A stretch of DNA of 64,000 nucleotides from Enorma phocaeensis (GTDB lineage: Bacteria > Actinomycetota > Coriobacteriia > Coriobacteriales > Coriobacteriaceae). Both the position numbers and the translations under genes were made by a program. The notes below the pieces were generated by a model. That model was not told the origin of the DNA and ran no database searches. It saw only the letters and a program-made list of their open reading frames with translations. The stretch covers positions 1 to 64,000 of the forward strand of contig NZ_JACJKQ010000011.1 in assembly GCF_016901575.1 (NCBI RefSeq), read 5' to 3'. Every line of letters begins with the position of its first letter. Position 1 is the stretch's first letter. This document shows, in pieces, positions 15,001-23,817 of this stretch.

Positions 15001-15198
15001 GGGGCGCCATCGGTCCTGTGCCTGCCTGCGCCCCCCGGCCTCTTTCGGGGGCGCAGGCGGCCTCTGGTTCCGGTCGCTCCCGGCTGCGGCGCTGCGTCCA
15101 GGTTGTTTGCTGCGCTGCGTCCAGGTTGCACCCGGGTGCGGCGTGCAGGCGCCGCGAAGGCCGTCGCGAGGTGCGTCCGCGCTGTGGAGACCGGCATG

Positions 15199-15219
15199 AA
15201 AAAGGCCCCTTGAGGGGCC
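15199..15219 (-). terminator. Terminator of the secreted-protein gene
   Basis: On the minus strand GGCCCCTCAAGGGGCC is followed by TTTTT. It lies ~80 bp past the stop of the gene at 15298. The rest of 15001-15297 contains no gene. Confidence 0.75.
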
Positions 15220-15297
15220 AGCTGTCGTGCGTTTCCGGGCGCGTGGTGCGGTGTGTGGTGTGGATGCGCCCGGTGCGAAGTGCGTCGAAGGTAGGGC

Positions 15298-16422
15298 CTA
15301 GATGAGGTTCATCTGGCCGGCGACCTTGTTGTACCAGTCCTGCCAGGTGGGCGGGCAGTACTTCTTGGCCGCTGCGGGGGTAAGCGTGGAGCCGTAGACG
15401 CGCTTGAGGTAGGAGACGTGCTCGTCGATGGCCTCTTCCCAGCTGCCGAAGGAACGCCAGCCGCCACCGGAAGCGCTCATGCCCCAAGCGTTGTAGCTGT
15501 TGGCGCAATGCACGCCCTTGGTGCTCTCGATGCACGAGATGGCGGGGGACCAACGGGGGTCGACGCCGTATTGCCATGCGGCGGAGGCGAAGGTGTTGCC
15601 GTAGCCGGCGAGGGGCGAACCCTCGAGATAGGCGTCGATGCGCGGGCCCCACTCGGCGACGAACTCCTCGCGGGAGACGTTCCAGTTCACGCCGCCCGAC
15701 TCGACGGGCACGTTGATGGACTCGCCGGAGGTGCCTGCGGAGCTGTTGGGGTTGCCGCCGCTCTCGCCCTCACCGGTGCCCGGGGTGGTGTCGTCTGCCA
15801 TGGCGGCAAGCTCGGCGGCGGCCTCCGCCTCGGCCTTGGCCTGGGCGTCGGCGCGGAGCTGCTGCGCGGTGGCGAGGGCGTCTGCGGCCGTCTGCTTCTC
15901 CTGCTCGAGCTGGGTCTTGGCCTGGTCGAGCTCGACCTTCTGCTGCTCCAGCTCCTGCTGCATGGCGTTGAGGTTCTCGATCGCCTCGTTGCTCGAGGAC
16001 TGGATCTGGTTCATGTAGACGCAGGTGGTGATGAAGTCGCTCAGGCTCTCGGCGTTGAGCACCAGGCCCGCGAGGGGGTTGGAGCCCTTCTGGAACTTGT
16101 ACAGCTCCTTGAGGGCCTCGCTGGCGCGCTCCTGGGCCCCGGGGAGCTGGGCCTCGATCTCGGCGATGTTGGCGGTGTTCTCATCGATCTTTGCCTGGAG
16201 CTCTTCGAGCTTGGCGACGGCCTCGTCGTAGGCCTTCGCGCTCGCCTCGACCTGCTCGGTGGCAGACGAGAGCTCGCTTTGGGTCTCGGCCGAGACGGCA
16301 TATGCCGAAACGGGGGAGAGCACGGGGGTGGCGGCGAAGGCGACCGCGAGCGCAGCACAGGTGAGTGCGCGGGCGGGCTTGGACGCAACCACGGAGATGA
16401 TGGAACGTTTTGAATCTCGCAT
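15298..16422 (-). CDS. Secreted coiled-coil protein with a C-terminal glucosaminidase-like domain
   Basis: The 374-residue product has a signal peptide (basic start, TCAALAVAFAATPVL, cut near AYA). A long coiled coil follows (about residues 45-200, Glu/Gln/Ala-rich), then a Gly/Ser linker (TPGTGEGESGGNPNSS). A domain at about residues 260-374 contains AWQYGVDPRWSPAISCIEST and SYNAWGMSASGGGW. That last part resembles bacterial muramidase/glucosaminidase folds, with a Glu in CIEST as likely acid. The arrangement is typical of peptidoglycan hydrolases in cell separation. Its promoter region (16423-16530) is AT-rich. Sequence alone does not prove activity. Confidence 0.75.
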   Translation of the reverse strand: MRDSKRSIISVVASKPARALTCAALAVAFAATPVLSPVSAYAVSAETQSELSSATEQVEASAKAYDEAVAKLEELQAKIDENTANIAEIEAQLPGAQERASEALKELYKFQKGSNPLAGLVLNAESLSDFITTCVYMNQIQSSSNEAIENLNAMQQELEQQKVELDQAKTQLEQEKQTAADALATAQQLRADAQAKAEAEAAAELAAMADDTTPGTGEGESGGNPNSSAGTSGESINVPVESGGVNWNVSREEFVAEWGPRIDAYLEGSPLAGYGNTFASAAWQYGVDPRWSPAISCIESTKGVHCANSYNAWGMSASGGGWRSFGSWEEAIDEHVSYLKRVYGSTLTPAAAKKYCPPTWQDWYNKVAGQMNLI

Positions 16423-16859
16423 CTATGTCCTCGACATTCTGCTTGCCTGAAACGCTGAAGCGATTATAGCCTGCACAAAAATTAAACTGACCCCCTAGGC
16501 AATCCTTAAGGCTCAAGTTGAAGGTTTATCACTGGTATCTACCTGCTGCTTTTATGAGTTGTTAAGATATTATGGGGGTTCAAGCTCACCTTTAAGGTTA
16601 AGGATATTCAAGGATATTCGGGCGTTTTCGGGGTGTGCGGGCTCCTCTCCTAGCTGGATGGGCAAGCTTCCTAGCTGGATGGGGACGGGTCCGTTCCATC
16701 CATGGTTGGGTTGGATGGGGACGGGTTCGTTTCATCCAACCCGCGGCCCAGCCGAACCCTGACGGCGGCAAGGGCGCGCCGCGGGCGGGGGCGGCGCCTA
16801 GGGGCGTCCGGCGCGCTGCCCTATAGAGCTGGCTCGTGTGCTAGCATGGGTCGCATATG
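16423..16859. other. Intergenic region with local repeats
   Basis: The first ~140 bp are AT-rich, probably the promoter of the minus-strand secreted protein. Around 16655-16742 the segment CTAGCTGGATGGG occurs twice and GGATGGGGACGGGT occurs twice. GGGTTGGATG (16708-16717) forms a 10-bp perfect inverted repeat with 16733-16742. No gene is seen. Confidence 0.5.
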
Positions 16860-17045
16860 CATGATGGCCTGGATGATGGTGCGGAGACGCACTGGCGCCG
16901 ACGGCGCCAAGGGGAATGGGGTGCGACGCCCCAGCTATACCAGTAACCGTGATTCGTGATGTCGACCAGAAGGCGCCGCAGATCGGACGGCGTGGGCCGG
17001 CATCGAAGCGATAAGCCGGATCGCCTCTCATCCCATGTCTCGCGA
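16860..17045 (+). ncRNA. Cobalamin riboswitch (probable)
   Basis: In order the sequence has GGATGATGGTGCGG (16871-), GGGGAATGGGGTGCGACGCC (16911-) and AGCTATACCAGTAACCGTGA (16933-), the last matching the B12-box core (canonically AGCTGTACCCGCAACGGTGA-like). Then come GACCAGAAGG (16963-) and a closing AAGCCGGATCGCC (17012-). Order and spacing follow the known cobalamin element. It ends about 35 bp before the ATG at 17080, so ligand probably hides the ribosome binding site or promotes termination. This is by-eye recognition; a covariance search would settle it. Confidence 0.75.
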
Positions 17046-17079
17046 CCGGCGGGACGGCCCTGGATAGAAAGGAGCCGGC

Positions 17080-19623
17080 ATGGCTCGGATCGACACCGAT
17101 CCTACGTTGCATTCCCCGACAGATACGATTATGCGCGAGGTCGATGCGAGGCGGCATCCCGCTGCCCGCGCCTACGTATGGCGCCGCCGCGCGGCCGCGG
17201 TGCTCATCTCGGCGGCGCTCGTGGCGGGGCAGGCCCCCACGGCGGCATGGGCGCAGGACGCCGGGGCGGGGGAGTCCCCGGCGGCCGCATCGACGCAGCA
17301 GGCGGGCCTCGAGGACGCGGCGGGGGCCGACGCTTCCGGCTCAGAGGCGGCGCCTGGCGCCGAGTGCGCCCATGAAGGGGCCGACGAGTCTCGCAGCGAC
17401 GCCTCCGCGGACTCGACGGATGCCGCGGACGCCTCCGACTCCGCCGCGACCGGCGCCGCCGAGCAGGCGGACGCGGACGGCACGGGCGCGCCGGCGCCTT
17501 CTGCGGACGCAGGCGACCAGGCGGACGCCGCCGAGGGCGCGGCGTCCCAGGCCGCTGAGGACACGATCACGGTCTCGGTAAAGGTGACGGGCGTCACCGA
17601 GCATGCAGAGGACGGCAGCTTCCACACCGAGACCTGGCTTCCCCTCGCGGAGGTCGAGGTGCCCGCGACGGGCGAGGTCACGGCGTGGGAGGTGTTCTCG
17701 TCCGCTCTTGACGAGGCCGGCTACACCTATGTCGTCGAGGGGTGGTACTGCCCCTTCTCCATCACCAGCCCCGACGGCCGAACGCTCGCGGCGACCACCG
17801 CTGAGCCCTACAGCTACTGGAGCTTCATGGTCAACGGCGACTATGCGAGCGTGGGCGCCGACCAGTATGTGATGCAGGCGGGCGACAGCATCGAGCTCGT
17901 GTACGTGGACGGCAGCGGAGAGGCCCTTCCCGAGGGCGAGGTCGACACGAACCCCGACGCGGAGCACCCCGACATTCCGAGCGACTGGAACGGCTTCGCC
18001 AACGGCGGCGGCGGAGCGGTCGTCGAGGACGCCGAAACGCCGACGGAGGGCGCCCAGGAGGCCTGGAAGGACTCGCTGCTGACCGATGAGGAGCGCGAGC
18101 AGTATGCCTCGCTCGCCGCATCCGACCCGCTCATCATCGACGGCAAGATCTATGTCGTGGCGTCTTCTGCCGTCTATGAGACGGAGCCTCCTTATAGCGC
18201 GACGAAGAGCCCGGCGCGCATCTCGGTCATCAATGCCTCCACCGGCGCGATCGAGCGTCAGGTCACCCTTTCGACCTCGCTCGACTCGGTGTGCCGCCCA
18301 GTGTATGCCGACGGCATCATCGTGGTGCCCCTTGCGGGGGGACGCCTGCAGGCGGTCTCGGCGGCGACGCTCGAGACGCTCTGGGTGCTCGACGGCATCG
18401 CGGGCGCCCAGTCCATCTCGAGCCTCACCGTCGCCGACGGCTACGTCTATGTGGCGACCGCCGATGCGCTGGGCACGGACTACACCGCGACGTCGGGCAC
18501 GGTTCGCCGCGTGAACCTGCTCACCGGCGCCCTCTCCGGCACGGCCGAGAACGCCGCTTCTGGCTATTACTGGGCGGGCGGCATCTGGATGGACGGGTAC
18601 TACCTGGTGGGCGACGACGCCGGCATGGTGCACGTGTATGCCTCCGACCTGTCGGGCGAGGTCTCGTCCGCCATGCTTTCTTCGGGCGTGCGCTCGACCC
18701 TTGTGGCAGACGGCGGCTATGTGTACGCGGTGACCAAGGAGGGCGTGCTGCACAAACTCGCCGTGGACGAGTCCGGCGCGGTGCGCGAGGTCGCGTCGGT
18801 TTCGTTTGCCGCGTCGAGCACCTCGACGCCCACGATCGCCGCTGGCAAGGCCTATGTGGGCGGCTCGTCGGCTTCCTACGCCGGCGTGCTCGCCGTGATC
18901 GATTTGGAGACCATGACGGTGTCGCAGTCGGTGACGGGCTACGCCGCATCCGACGGATCGGTGCAGGCGCTTCCCGGCGACGTGAAGAGCGTGCCGCTCA
19001 TCTCGATTCAGGGGTCGGGCACCTACGCGTACTTCACCTGCAACAACCTGCCGGGCGGCCTGTATTGCTATCGCTTGGGCGACGCTGCCGCCTCCATGCT
19101 GTACCTGCCTGCGTCCGCCGACCAGAACTACTCCATGACCTCGGCGTTCGCCGGTCCCGACGGCACGCTGTACTACATCAACGATTCGGGCAACCTGTTT
19201 GCCCTGCGCGCGGCCCAAGAGGCGCCCGGCGATGAGCCCGGGGCGGGGGAGACACCGGGCGACGACGCCGGCGGCCCCGAGAACCCCGCGGTGCCGAGCG
19301 GGCCTGCCTCGTCGCGTCCGGCCGGCACGCAGATCCAGGCGTCGCACGCCCCGCTCTCCACGGCGCTCGCCTCGACGCGCGACGGCGCCGGGACGTCCGG
19401 GCGCGCTGAGGACGCCGCGCAGGACGACAAGGCGGAGCGGGACGAGCCTGCGGGCGCGGAGGCCGTCGCCTCGCTTGCCACGACGGGCGCAGACGTCGCC
19501 GAGGCCGTCGTAGAGCGCGGGGCGAACCCCGTGGCCGTGGGCGGCGTGGTCGCCGGCGTCGCCGGCGTGGGCGTGCTCGCCGCGGTCGCGCTCTGGCTGC
19601 GCCGCAGGGGAGGTGAGGCGTAA
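17080..19623 (+). CDS. Surface protein with DUF4430 (transcobalamin-like) domain and PQQ-type beta-propeller
   Basis: The 847-residue product has a ~35-residue lead, a signal peptide (AAAVLISAALVAGQ, cut near AWAQ), then a long acidic Ala/Asp-rich spacer to about residue 155. DUF4430 covers roughly residues 165-285 (WSFMVNGDYASVGADQYVMQ). Propeller blades with the PQQ pattern fill about 340-710 (SLTVADGYVYVATADA, STLVADGGYVYAVTKEG, TPTIAAGKAYVGGSS, DGTLYYINDSGNLFALRA). A second disordered linker and a membrane span with RRR tail end the protein; LATTG before the span resembles a sortase motif only loosely. DUF4430 is related to the C-terminal domain of transcobalamin/intrinsic factor, and the gene follows a cobalamin riboswitch. 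I infer cobalamin capture at the cell surface. Confidence 0.8.
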   Translation: MARIDTDPTLHSPTDTIMREVDARRHPAARAYVWRRRAAAVLISAALVAGQAPTAAWAQDAGAGESPAAASTQQAGLEDAAGADASGSEAAPGAECAHEGADESRSDASADSTDAADASDSAATGAAEQADADGTGAPAPSADAGDQADAAEGAASQAAEDTITVSVKVTGVTEHAEDGSFHTETWLPLAEVEVPATGEVTAWEVFSSALDEAGYTYVVEGWYCPFSITSPDGRTLAATTAEPYSYWSFMVNGDYASVGADQYVMQAGDSIELVYVDGSGEALPEGEVDTNPDAEHPDIPSDWNGFANGGGGAVVEDAETPTEGAQEAWKDSLLTDEEREQYASLAASDPLIIDGKIYVVASSAVYETEPPYSATKSPARISVINASTGAIERQVTLSTSLDSVCRPVYADGIIVVPLAGGRLQAVSAATLETLWVLDGIAGAQSISSLTVADGYVYVATADALGTDYTATSGTVRRVNLLTGALSGTAENAASGYYWAGGIWMDGYYLVGDDAGMVHVYASDLSGEVSSAMLSSGVRSTLVADGGYVYAVTKEGVLHKLAVDESGAVREVASVSFAASSTSTPTIAAGKAYVGGSSASYAGVLAVIDLETMTVSQSVTGYAASDGSVQALPGDVKSVPLISIQGSGTYAYFTCNNLPGGLYCYRLGDAAASMLYLPASADQNYSMTSAFAGPDGTLYYINDSGNLFALRAAQEAPGDEPGAGETPGDDAGGPENPAVPSGPASSRPAGTQIQASHAPLSTALASTRDGAGTSGRAEDAAQDDKAERDEPAGAEAVASLATTGADVAEAVVERGANPVAVGGVVAGVAGVGVLAAVALWLRRRGGEA

Positions 19624-20540
19624 TGGGCAAGAACGTAACGACGCCTCGGGACGCGCGCGAGCAGAGCCGCCCGGGTGCCGACGCCTTCATCTCGCTTGAC
19701 GGAAGGGCCGACGCGCGGGAGGCCCCTTCCGCATCCAAGGGCACCGAGGCCCCTGAGGGCTCCTCCGCGCCGGGTGCGGGCGCGCCTTTGCCGGGACATG
19801 CCCCCTCGCGGGCAAAGGTGGCGGGGGCCGCTGTCGGGGCGGTGCTGTGCCTGGCGCTCGCCCTGGTTTCTTTGGGATTCGTCTATCCCGCGCAGGACGG
19901 CTCGTGGTCGCTTGCATGGCTGTTCCAGACGACTGAGGAGGCCGCCGACGTCTCCGCGCAGGGCTCTGTCGCCCCCACGGCGTCCGAGGACGATGCGGAC
20001 GACGGCCCGGCGGACGACGCTGCCGCCGATGACGGCTCGGCCACCTCGGGGGAGGCCGACGCCGCGGCTTCGTCTGCGACGGGTGCCGACGACGGCGCGG
20101 CGAGCGCGGGTTCGCAGGGCGCCGCAGCAGGCGGCGCATCGGATGCCGGCGGCAGCGGCTCCTCGTCTGCCGATGCGTCTCAGGACGCCGACGCCTCGGG
20201 CGGTGCGTCGTCCGATGCCGGCGAGCAGCAGCCGGCGACCGTCACCATCAGCGTCTCGGTCAGCTCGTCCGAGGTGGGCGGCCCCGTGTCGGCGAGCGGA
20301 TCGTTCACGTTTGAGGAGGGCGCCACGGCCTATGACGCGCTCTGCGCGCTCAACCTCTCGGTCAACGCCCAGAGCTCTGCCTACGGCATCTATGTGACCG
20401 CGATCGGCGGGCTCGCCCAGTTCGACCACGGCAGCAACAGCGGCTGGATGTACTCGGTCAACGGAGCCTCGCCCAACACGAGCGCAAGCTCCTATGTGCT
20501 GCGCGACGGCGACTCCGTGTCGTGGTACTACGTGGTGTAG
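19623..20540 (+). CDS. Membrane-anchored DUF4430 protein
   Basis: The 305-residue protein has an ~65-residue cytoplasmic tail and one hydrophobic segment (AVGAVLCLALALVSLGFVYP). An acidic Asp/Ala/Ser-rich stalk follows to about residue 200, then a C-terminal DUF4430 domain (FEEGATAYDALCALNLSV, NSGWMYSVNGASPNTSA, YVLRDGDSVSWYYVV). Its ATG overlaps the stop of the previous gene by one base (TAATG), so the two are co-translated. DUF4430 is the transcobalamin-type ligand-binding domain. This protein may pass cobalamin from the propeller protein to a transporter encoded elsewhere. Two hairpins end the operon. Confidence 0.8.
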   Translation: MGKNVTTPRDAREQSRPGADAFISLDGRADAREAPSASKGTEAPEGSSAPGAGAPLPGHAPSRAKVAGAAVGAVLCLALALVSLGFVYPAQDGSWSLAWLFQTTEEAADVSAQGSVAPTASEDDADDGPADDAAADDGSATSGEADAAASSATGADDGAASAGSQGAAAGGASDAGGSGSSSADASQDADASGGASSDAGEQQPATVTISVSVSSSEVGGPVSASGSFTFEEGATAYDALCALNLSVNAQSSAYGIYVTAIGGLAQFDHGSNSGWMYSVNGASPNTSASSYVLRDGDSVSWYYVV

Positions 20541-20559
20541 GCATCAGGCATAACAGCGA

Positions 20560-20623
20560 CCTTCCGCGTCCTCTTGACGCGGAAGGGAGGCGGCGGGCAG
20601 GACACATGCGATCCTGCCCGCCG
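20560..20623 (+). terminator. Tandem terminator hairpins after the DUF4430 operon
   Basis: CCTTCCGCGTC (20560-20570) pairs exactly with 20576-20586. CGGCGGGCAGGA (20591-20602) pairs exactly with 20612-20623 and is followed by TTCGTC. Confidence 0.7.
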
Positions 20624-20805
20624 TTCGTCTATCTGGTTCGTCTATCAGGCCCATCTATCGGGCTTACTTATCGGGTTCGCACATCATGCCCGCCTATCGA
20701 GTTCGCGTATCGGGTTCGCACATCATGCCCGCCTATCGAGTTCGCTCATCAGGACCACCTATCGAGTTAGCGTATCGGGCTCCCTTATCAGGCTCGCGCA
20801 TTTCG
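20624..20805. repeat. Fourteen imperfect 13-bp tandem repeats
   Basis: The stretch divides without gaps into 14 units of 13 bp that mostly end TATCGGG, TATCGAG or ATCAGG. Examples are TTCGTCTATCTGG, CCCGCCTATCGAG and TTCGCGTATCGGG. Units 5-6 are repeated exactly as units 8-9, a 39-bp higher-order period. The array begins directly after the operon terminators. It has no start codon or ribosome binding site. It may be a minisatellite or a protein-binding array. Confidence 0.85.
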
Positions 20806-20841
20806 TGGGCCGGCGTGCGCCGCGTTCATGCGATTCGTTCT

Positions 20842-20894
20842 AAACATGCAAGAATTTACGTTTTAGCGCCAGAAACGTAAATTCTTGCATGTTT
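20842..20894. repeat. Palindromic repeat family B, copy 1
   Basis: A 22-bp arm starting AAACATGCAAGAATTTACG (20842-20863) is exactly inverted at 20873-20894 around TAGCGCCAG. A related palindrome lies at 61444-61490. Confidence 0.9.
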
Positions 20895-21224
20895 ATATTG
20901 CTGAGAGGCAGTCGATGGGCAGCCCAACAGCTGGGAGGGCGCACGGCCGGCGATTACGCGGCGCCAGGATTGTGGGAGGGGGCGCCGGGGCTGTGGGGGG
21001 CGCTGAAGGGCGGTTCTCGGCGCGGCACTCGATTACGCGGCGCCGGGGCCAGCCGTTCAGTGCCGGGGGAAGTCGGCCAAGCCTCATCGGCCGAGCCCAA
21101 TCAGCCGAGTCCCATGCGCCGTGCCAATCAGCCGACGCCGGAGCAGGACTGCCAGGCCAATCAACCGGCCCCCAATCGCATCTTCTTGCCAATGAAAACA
21201 AAAAAGTTGCCGATGAAAAGAAAA
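20895..21224. other. Intergenic region with short duplications
   Basis: GATTACGCGGCGCC occurs twice (near 20954 and 21033). CCAATCAGCCGA-like words recur between 21095 and 21165. No open frame has coding character. Confidence 0.5.
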
Positions 21225-21244
21225 AGCCGGCCCGCGGGCCGGCT
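21225..21244 (-). terminator. Terminator of the first GtrA gene
   Basis: On the minus strand GAGCCGGCCCGCGGGCCGGC is followed by TTTTTC, ~30 bp past the stop at 21275. Confidence 0.8.
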
Positions 21245-21274
21245 CAGACGGTGACGTAGCAATCGGGCGCGCTG

Positions 21275-21673
21275 CTAACCGGCGAGGAACTTCTTGCGCG
21301 TGAAGAAGTTGTACCAGGTCACGCAGAAGGTGGCGATGACCTTCATGGCCTGGTAGCCCACGTTGAGCATGGTCACGCCTACAAACATGTACAGGTCGTT
21401 GAGGCCCAGCCCGATGCAGGAGAGGATGGCGAAGATCGTGAACTCGCGCTTGCGGCTCATGTCGTCGCGATGCTCGAACACGAAGCGCATGCTCAGCGCG
21501 TAGTTCAGGGCGACGGAGGTGAGGAACGACACCGTGGTGCTCACCAAGAAATCGATATGGAAGAGCTCAACCATCACGACGAGCATGATCCAATCCACCA
21601 AAAAGGAGAGGATGCCCACCGCGGCGAACTTGATGAACTGTTGCGTCACGGGGCGCTTGAGAACAGATCGCAC
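21275..21673 (-). CDS. GtrA-family membrane protein
   Basis: The 132-residue protein has four membrane segments, starting FIKFAAVGILSFLVDWIMLV. The GtrA pattern continues with STTVSFLTSVALNYALSMRF and VFEHR, and it ends FFTRKKFLAG. GtrA proteins are thought to flip or present lipid-linked sugars made by a GtrB-type glycosyltransferase, which is encoded divergently at 21913. I chose the GTG at 21673 (GTG CGA TCT), which follows GGAAG and gives the normal short cytoplasmic start. Upstream ATGs would add 36 residues of non-family sequence. A second GtrA gene lies at 23115. Confidence 0.75.
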   Translation of the reverse strand: MRSVLKRPVTQQFIKFAAVGILSFLVDWIMLVVMVELFHIDFLVSTTVSFLTSVALNYALSMRFVFEHRDDMSRKREFTIFAILSCIGLGLNDLYMFVGVTMLNVGYQAMKVIATFCVTWYNFFTRKKFLAG

Positions 21674-21912
21674 AGAACCACTTCCAACGAGGATTGTCAG
21701 ACACCCACCCGGGCGGAGGCCGCGGAGCGCGTCGGGCATGCGTGGGGCATGCGGGACGGTCGCGCTGCATAAGAGACCCACCCTGTGAGGTAGCAGAACT
21801 ATACGGTAATCATCAAGAATATGTAAGCCGTCGCAGACGTTCTATACTAGATTTGCAAATTGCGGTCACAATGGCGTCCGGGCATCCGGTCGACCGACGA
21901 TAAGGAGCGGGT

Positions 21913-22977
21913 ATGGAGGACGTCACCAGCCAAGACGGCGAGCGGCCGCAGCGCGGTTCCGCATCGCCGAGCGCGCCCGTCCTTGCCATAGTGGTGCCGT
22001 GCTACAACGAGGCGCCGGTGCTCCCGCGCACGCTTTCCCTGCTGCTGGACGAGCTGGAGCTTCTTCGCAACGAGGGCTCCATCGACGCGTGCAGCCGGCT
22101 GCTGCTCGTGGACGACGGGAGCACGGACGGCACCTGGCGCCTGATCGCCGACGCGGCCGCTCGCGACGGGCGCATCATGGGCGTGTCGCTCTCCCGCAAC
22201 AGCGGATTCCAAAACGCGCTCATGGCCGGCCTCATGGAGGCGCGCGCCTTTTGCGACGCCTGCATCAGCATCGATGCCGACGGACAGGACGACGAGCGCG
22301 CGATGGGGGCGATGGTCGAGGCGTTCTCCCGGGGCGCCCAGGTGGTCTATGGGGTGCGGTCGAGCCGGCAGGCCGACGGCGTCTTGAAGCGCGTCACGGC
22401 CCAGGGGTTCTATCGGTTCATGGCCGCCATGGGGGCGAAGACCGTCTACAACCATGCCGACTACCGCCTGCTCTCTCGTCGCGTGCTCGACGAGCTCTCC
22501 GGCTTTGGAGAGGCCAACCTGTACCTGCGCGGCCTCATCCCGCTTCTGGGATTCCCTTCGGCGACGGTGTCCTACGAGCGGCGCCGGCGCATGGCGGGCG
22601 AGAGCCATTACTCGTGGCCGGCCATGGCGGCGCTCGCCCTCGACGGCATCACGAGCCTCACGGTCAAGCCCATCCACCTTATCGCCATGGGGGGAGCGGC
22701 GCTGTCGCTGCTGAGTTTCGTGGGCGTCATCTGGGCGGTCGTCGTGTCGATTTCGGGCCATGCGGTTCCCGGCTGGGCGAGCCTGGTGTGCATCATCTGT
22801 CTCATCGGCGGGCTGCAGCTGTTTGCGCTGGGCTTGATCGGCGAATACGTGGGACGCATCTATCTCGAGGTCAAGAAGCGCCCGCGCTACATCGTGGAGC
22901 GCCGCGTCGGGCGCGCCCCCTCGCGTCGGGTCACGCCCGACGCTCCGCGTGCGGCCGAGGCGACCGAGGAGTCCTGA
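21913..22977 (+). CDS. GtrB/DPM1-like family 2 glycosyltransferase
   Basis: The 354-residue protein begins with the GT2 fold: AIVVPCYNEAPVLPRTL, LLLVDDGSTDGTW, VSLSRNSGFQNALMAGL and the DXD-like SIDADGQDD. Two C-terminal membrane spans follow (IAMGGAALSLLSFVGVIWAV, LVCIICLIGGLQLFALGL), then the GEYVGRIYLEVKKRPRYIV tail typical of polyprenyl-phosphate glycosyltransferases. It would load a sugar onto undecaprenyl phosphate at the inner face of the membrane. GtrA genes on both sides are its likely partners. A TATACT near 21843 may be its -10. Confidence 0.88.
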   Translation: MEDVTSQDGERPQRGSASPSAPVLAIVVPCYNEAPVLPRTLSLLLDELELLRNEGSIDACSRLLLVDDGSTDGTWRLIADAAARDGRIMGVSLSRNSGFQNALMAGLMEARAFCDACISIDADGQDDERAMGAMVEAFSRGAQVVYGVRSSRQADGVLKRVTAQGFYRFMAAMGAKTVYNHADYRLLSRRVLDELSGFGEANLYLRGLIPLLGFPSATVSYERRRRMAGESHYSWPAMAALALDGITSLTVKPIHLIAMGGAALSLLSFVGVIWAVVVSISGHAVPGWASLVCIICLIGGLQLFALGLIGEYVGRIYLEVKKRPRYIVERRVGRAPSRRVTPDAPRAAEATEES

Positions 22978-23114
22978 CGGGCTGCGCCAAGGACGGTGCG
23001 CCAAGGACGGTCGGAGCGCCTCGACAGGCGGCCCGGCAGACATCCGAGGTGGCCCGGCGGGACGCCCCGGCAAGCGAGCGCCCCGGCAGGACGCCCCGGC
23101 ATGCGACGAGCGGG

Positions 23115-23558
23115 CTAGCGGCCCGTCCCCCCGGCCCTGCTACCACCCCTGTCTTCGTGCTCCTCGAGAAAGATCTTGCGCGTCACGAAGTTCCACACCA
23201 TCACGACGGCGGTGGCGAAGATCTTCACCAGGCGGTAGTCGAGCGTGAGCGCATCGGTGCCCACCCACATGAGGGCGTCGTTGATGATGAGGCCCAAAAC
23301 CGAGAGCACGATGAAGATGACGAACTCGCGGCGGCGGCTCATGCCCTCGCGGTGCCGGAACACGTAGCGCATGCTCGCGAGGTAGTTGAAGATCACCGAT
23401 ACCGTGAACGAGATGGTTGCCGAGATCACCGGGTCGAGCCCAAAGGCCTCGGTCAGGAACACCATCACGCCGAAGTCGATGACGAATGCGATGGCGCCCA
23501 CCACGCCGAATTTCATGATCTGTGCGAGAAGCTGCTTCACGGGACGCCCCCTTGTCAT
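23115..23558 (-). CDS. Second GtrA-family membrane protein
   Basis: The 147-residue protein starts MTRGRPVKQLLAQIMKFGVV and has four spans. It shares motifs with the GtrA protein at 21275, such as NYLASMRYVFRHR, SRRREFVIF and FVTRKIFLEE. It converges on the GtrB gene from the other side. I chose ATG 23558, which begins just before the family core. A longer frame to 23819 would add about 85 residues unlike the family. It probably works with the same GtrB in moving lipid-linked sugars, or serves another sugar. Confidence 0.78.
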   Translation of the reverse strand: MTRGRPVKQLLAQIMKFGVVGAIAFVIDFGVMVFLTEAFGLDPVISATISFTVSVIFNYLASMRYVFRHREGMSRRREFVIFIVLSVLGLIINDALMWVGTDALTLDYRLVKIFATAVVMVWNFVTRKIFLEEHEDRGGSRAGGTGR

Positions 23559-23817
23559 GTGCGATCGCTGTGTCCGAGGGGCAAGTGTAGCGCTTTTGGG
23601 GGACCTGGCCCCGGTCGGGGGCGGCGGTCGGGCAAATCCACAGGGGATGAACGCTCTGGGCCTGCCTGCGCGCAATGTCAACATTGACTGACTTTTTGTA
23701 GAGTATGGGCGGACCTTGGGGCAGGCGTGGCTCATACGTGAGATAATGACGTGCGTATGCTGCAAGGGGGGCAGCGTCAAGCGGGCCTCCTTTCGTATAA
23801 CCAGTAAAGGAGAGCCC

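Noticed and set aside
17080-19623. LPXTG sortase anchor at the end of the propeller protein
   Set aside because: The motif reads LATTG rather than LPXTG; a membrane span with a basic tail is present but sortase use is unproven.
20522-20843. Open frames through the 13-bp repeats
   Set aside because: They are an effect of the repeat period; no ribosome binding site, and the repeat varies at positions that would break a protein pattern.
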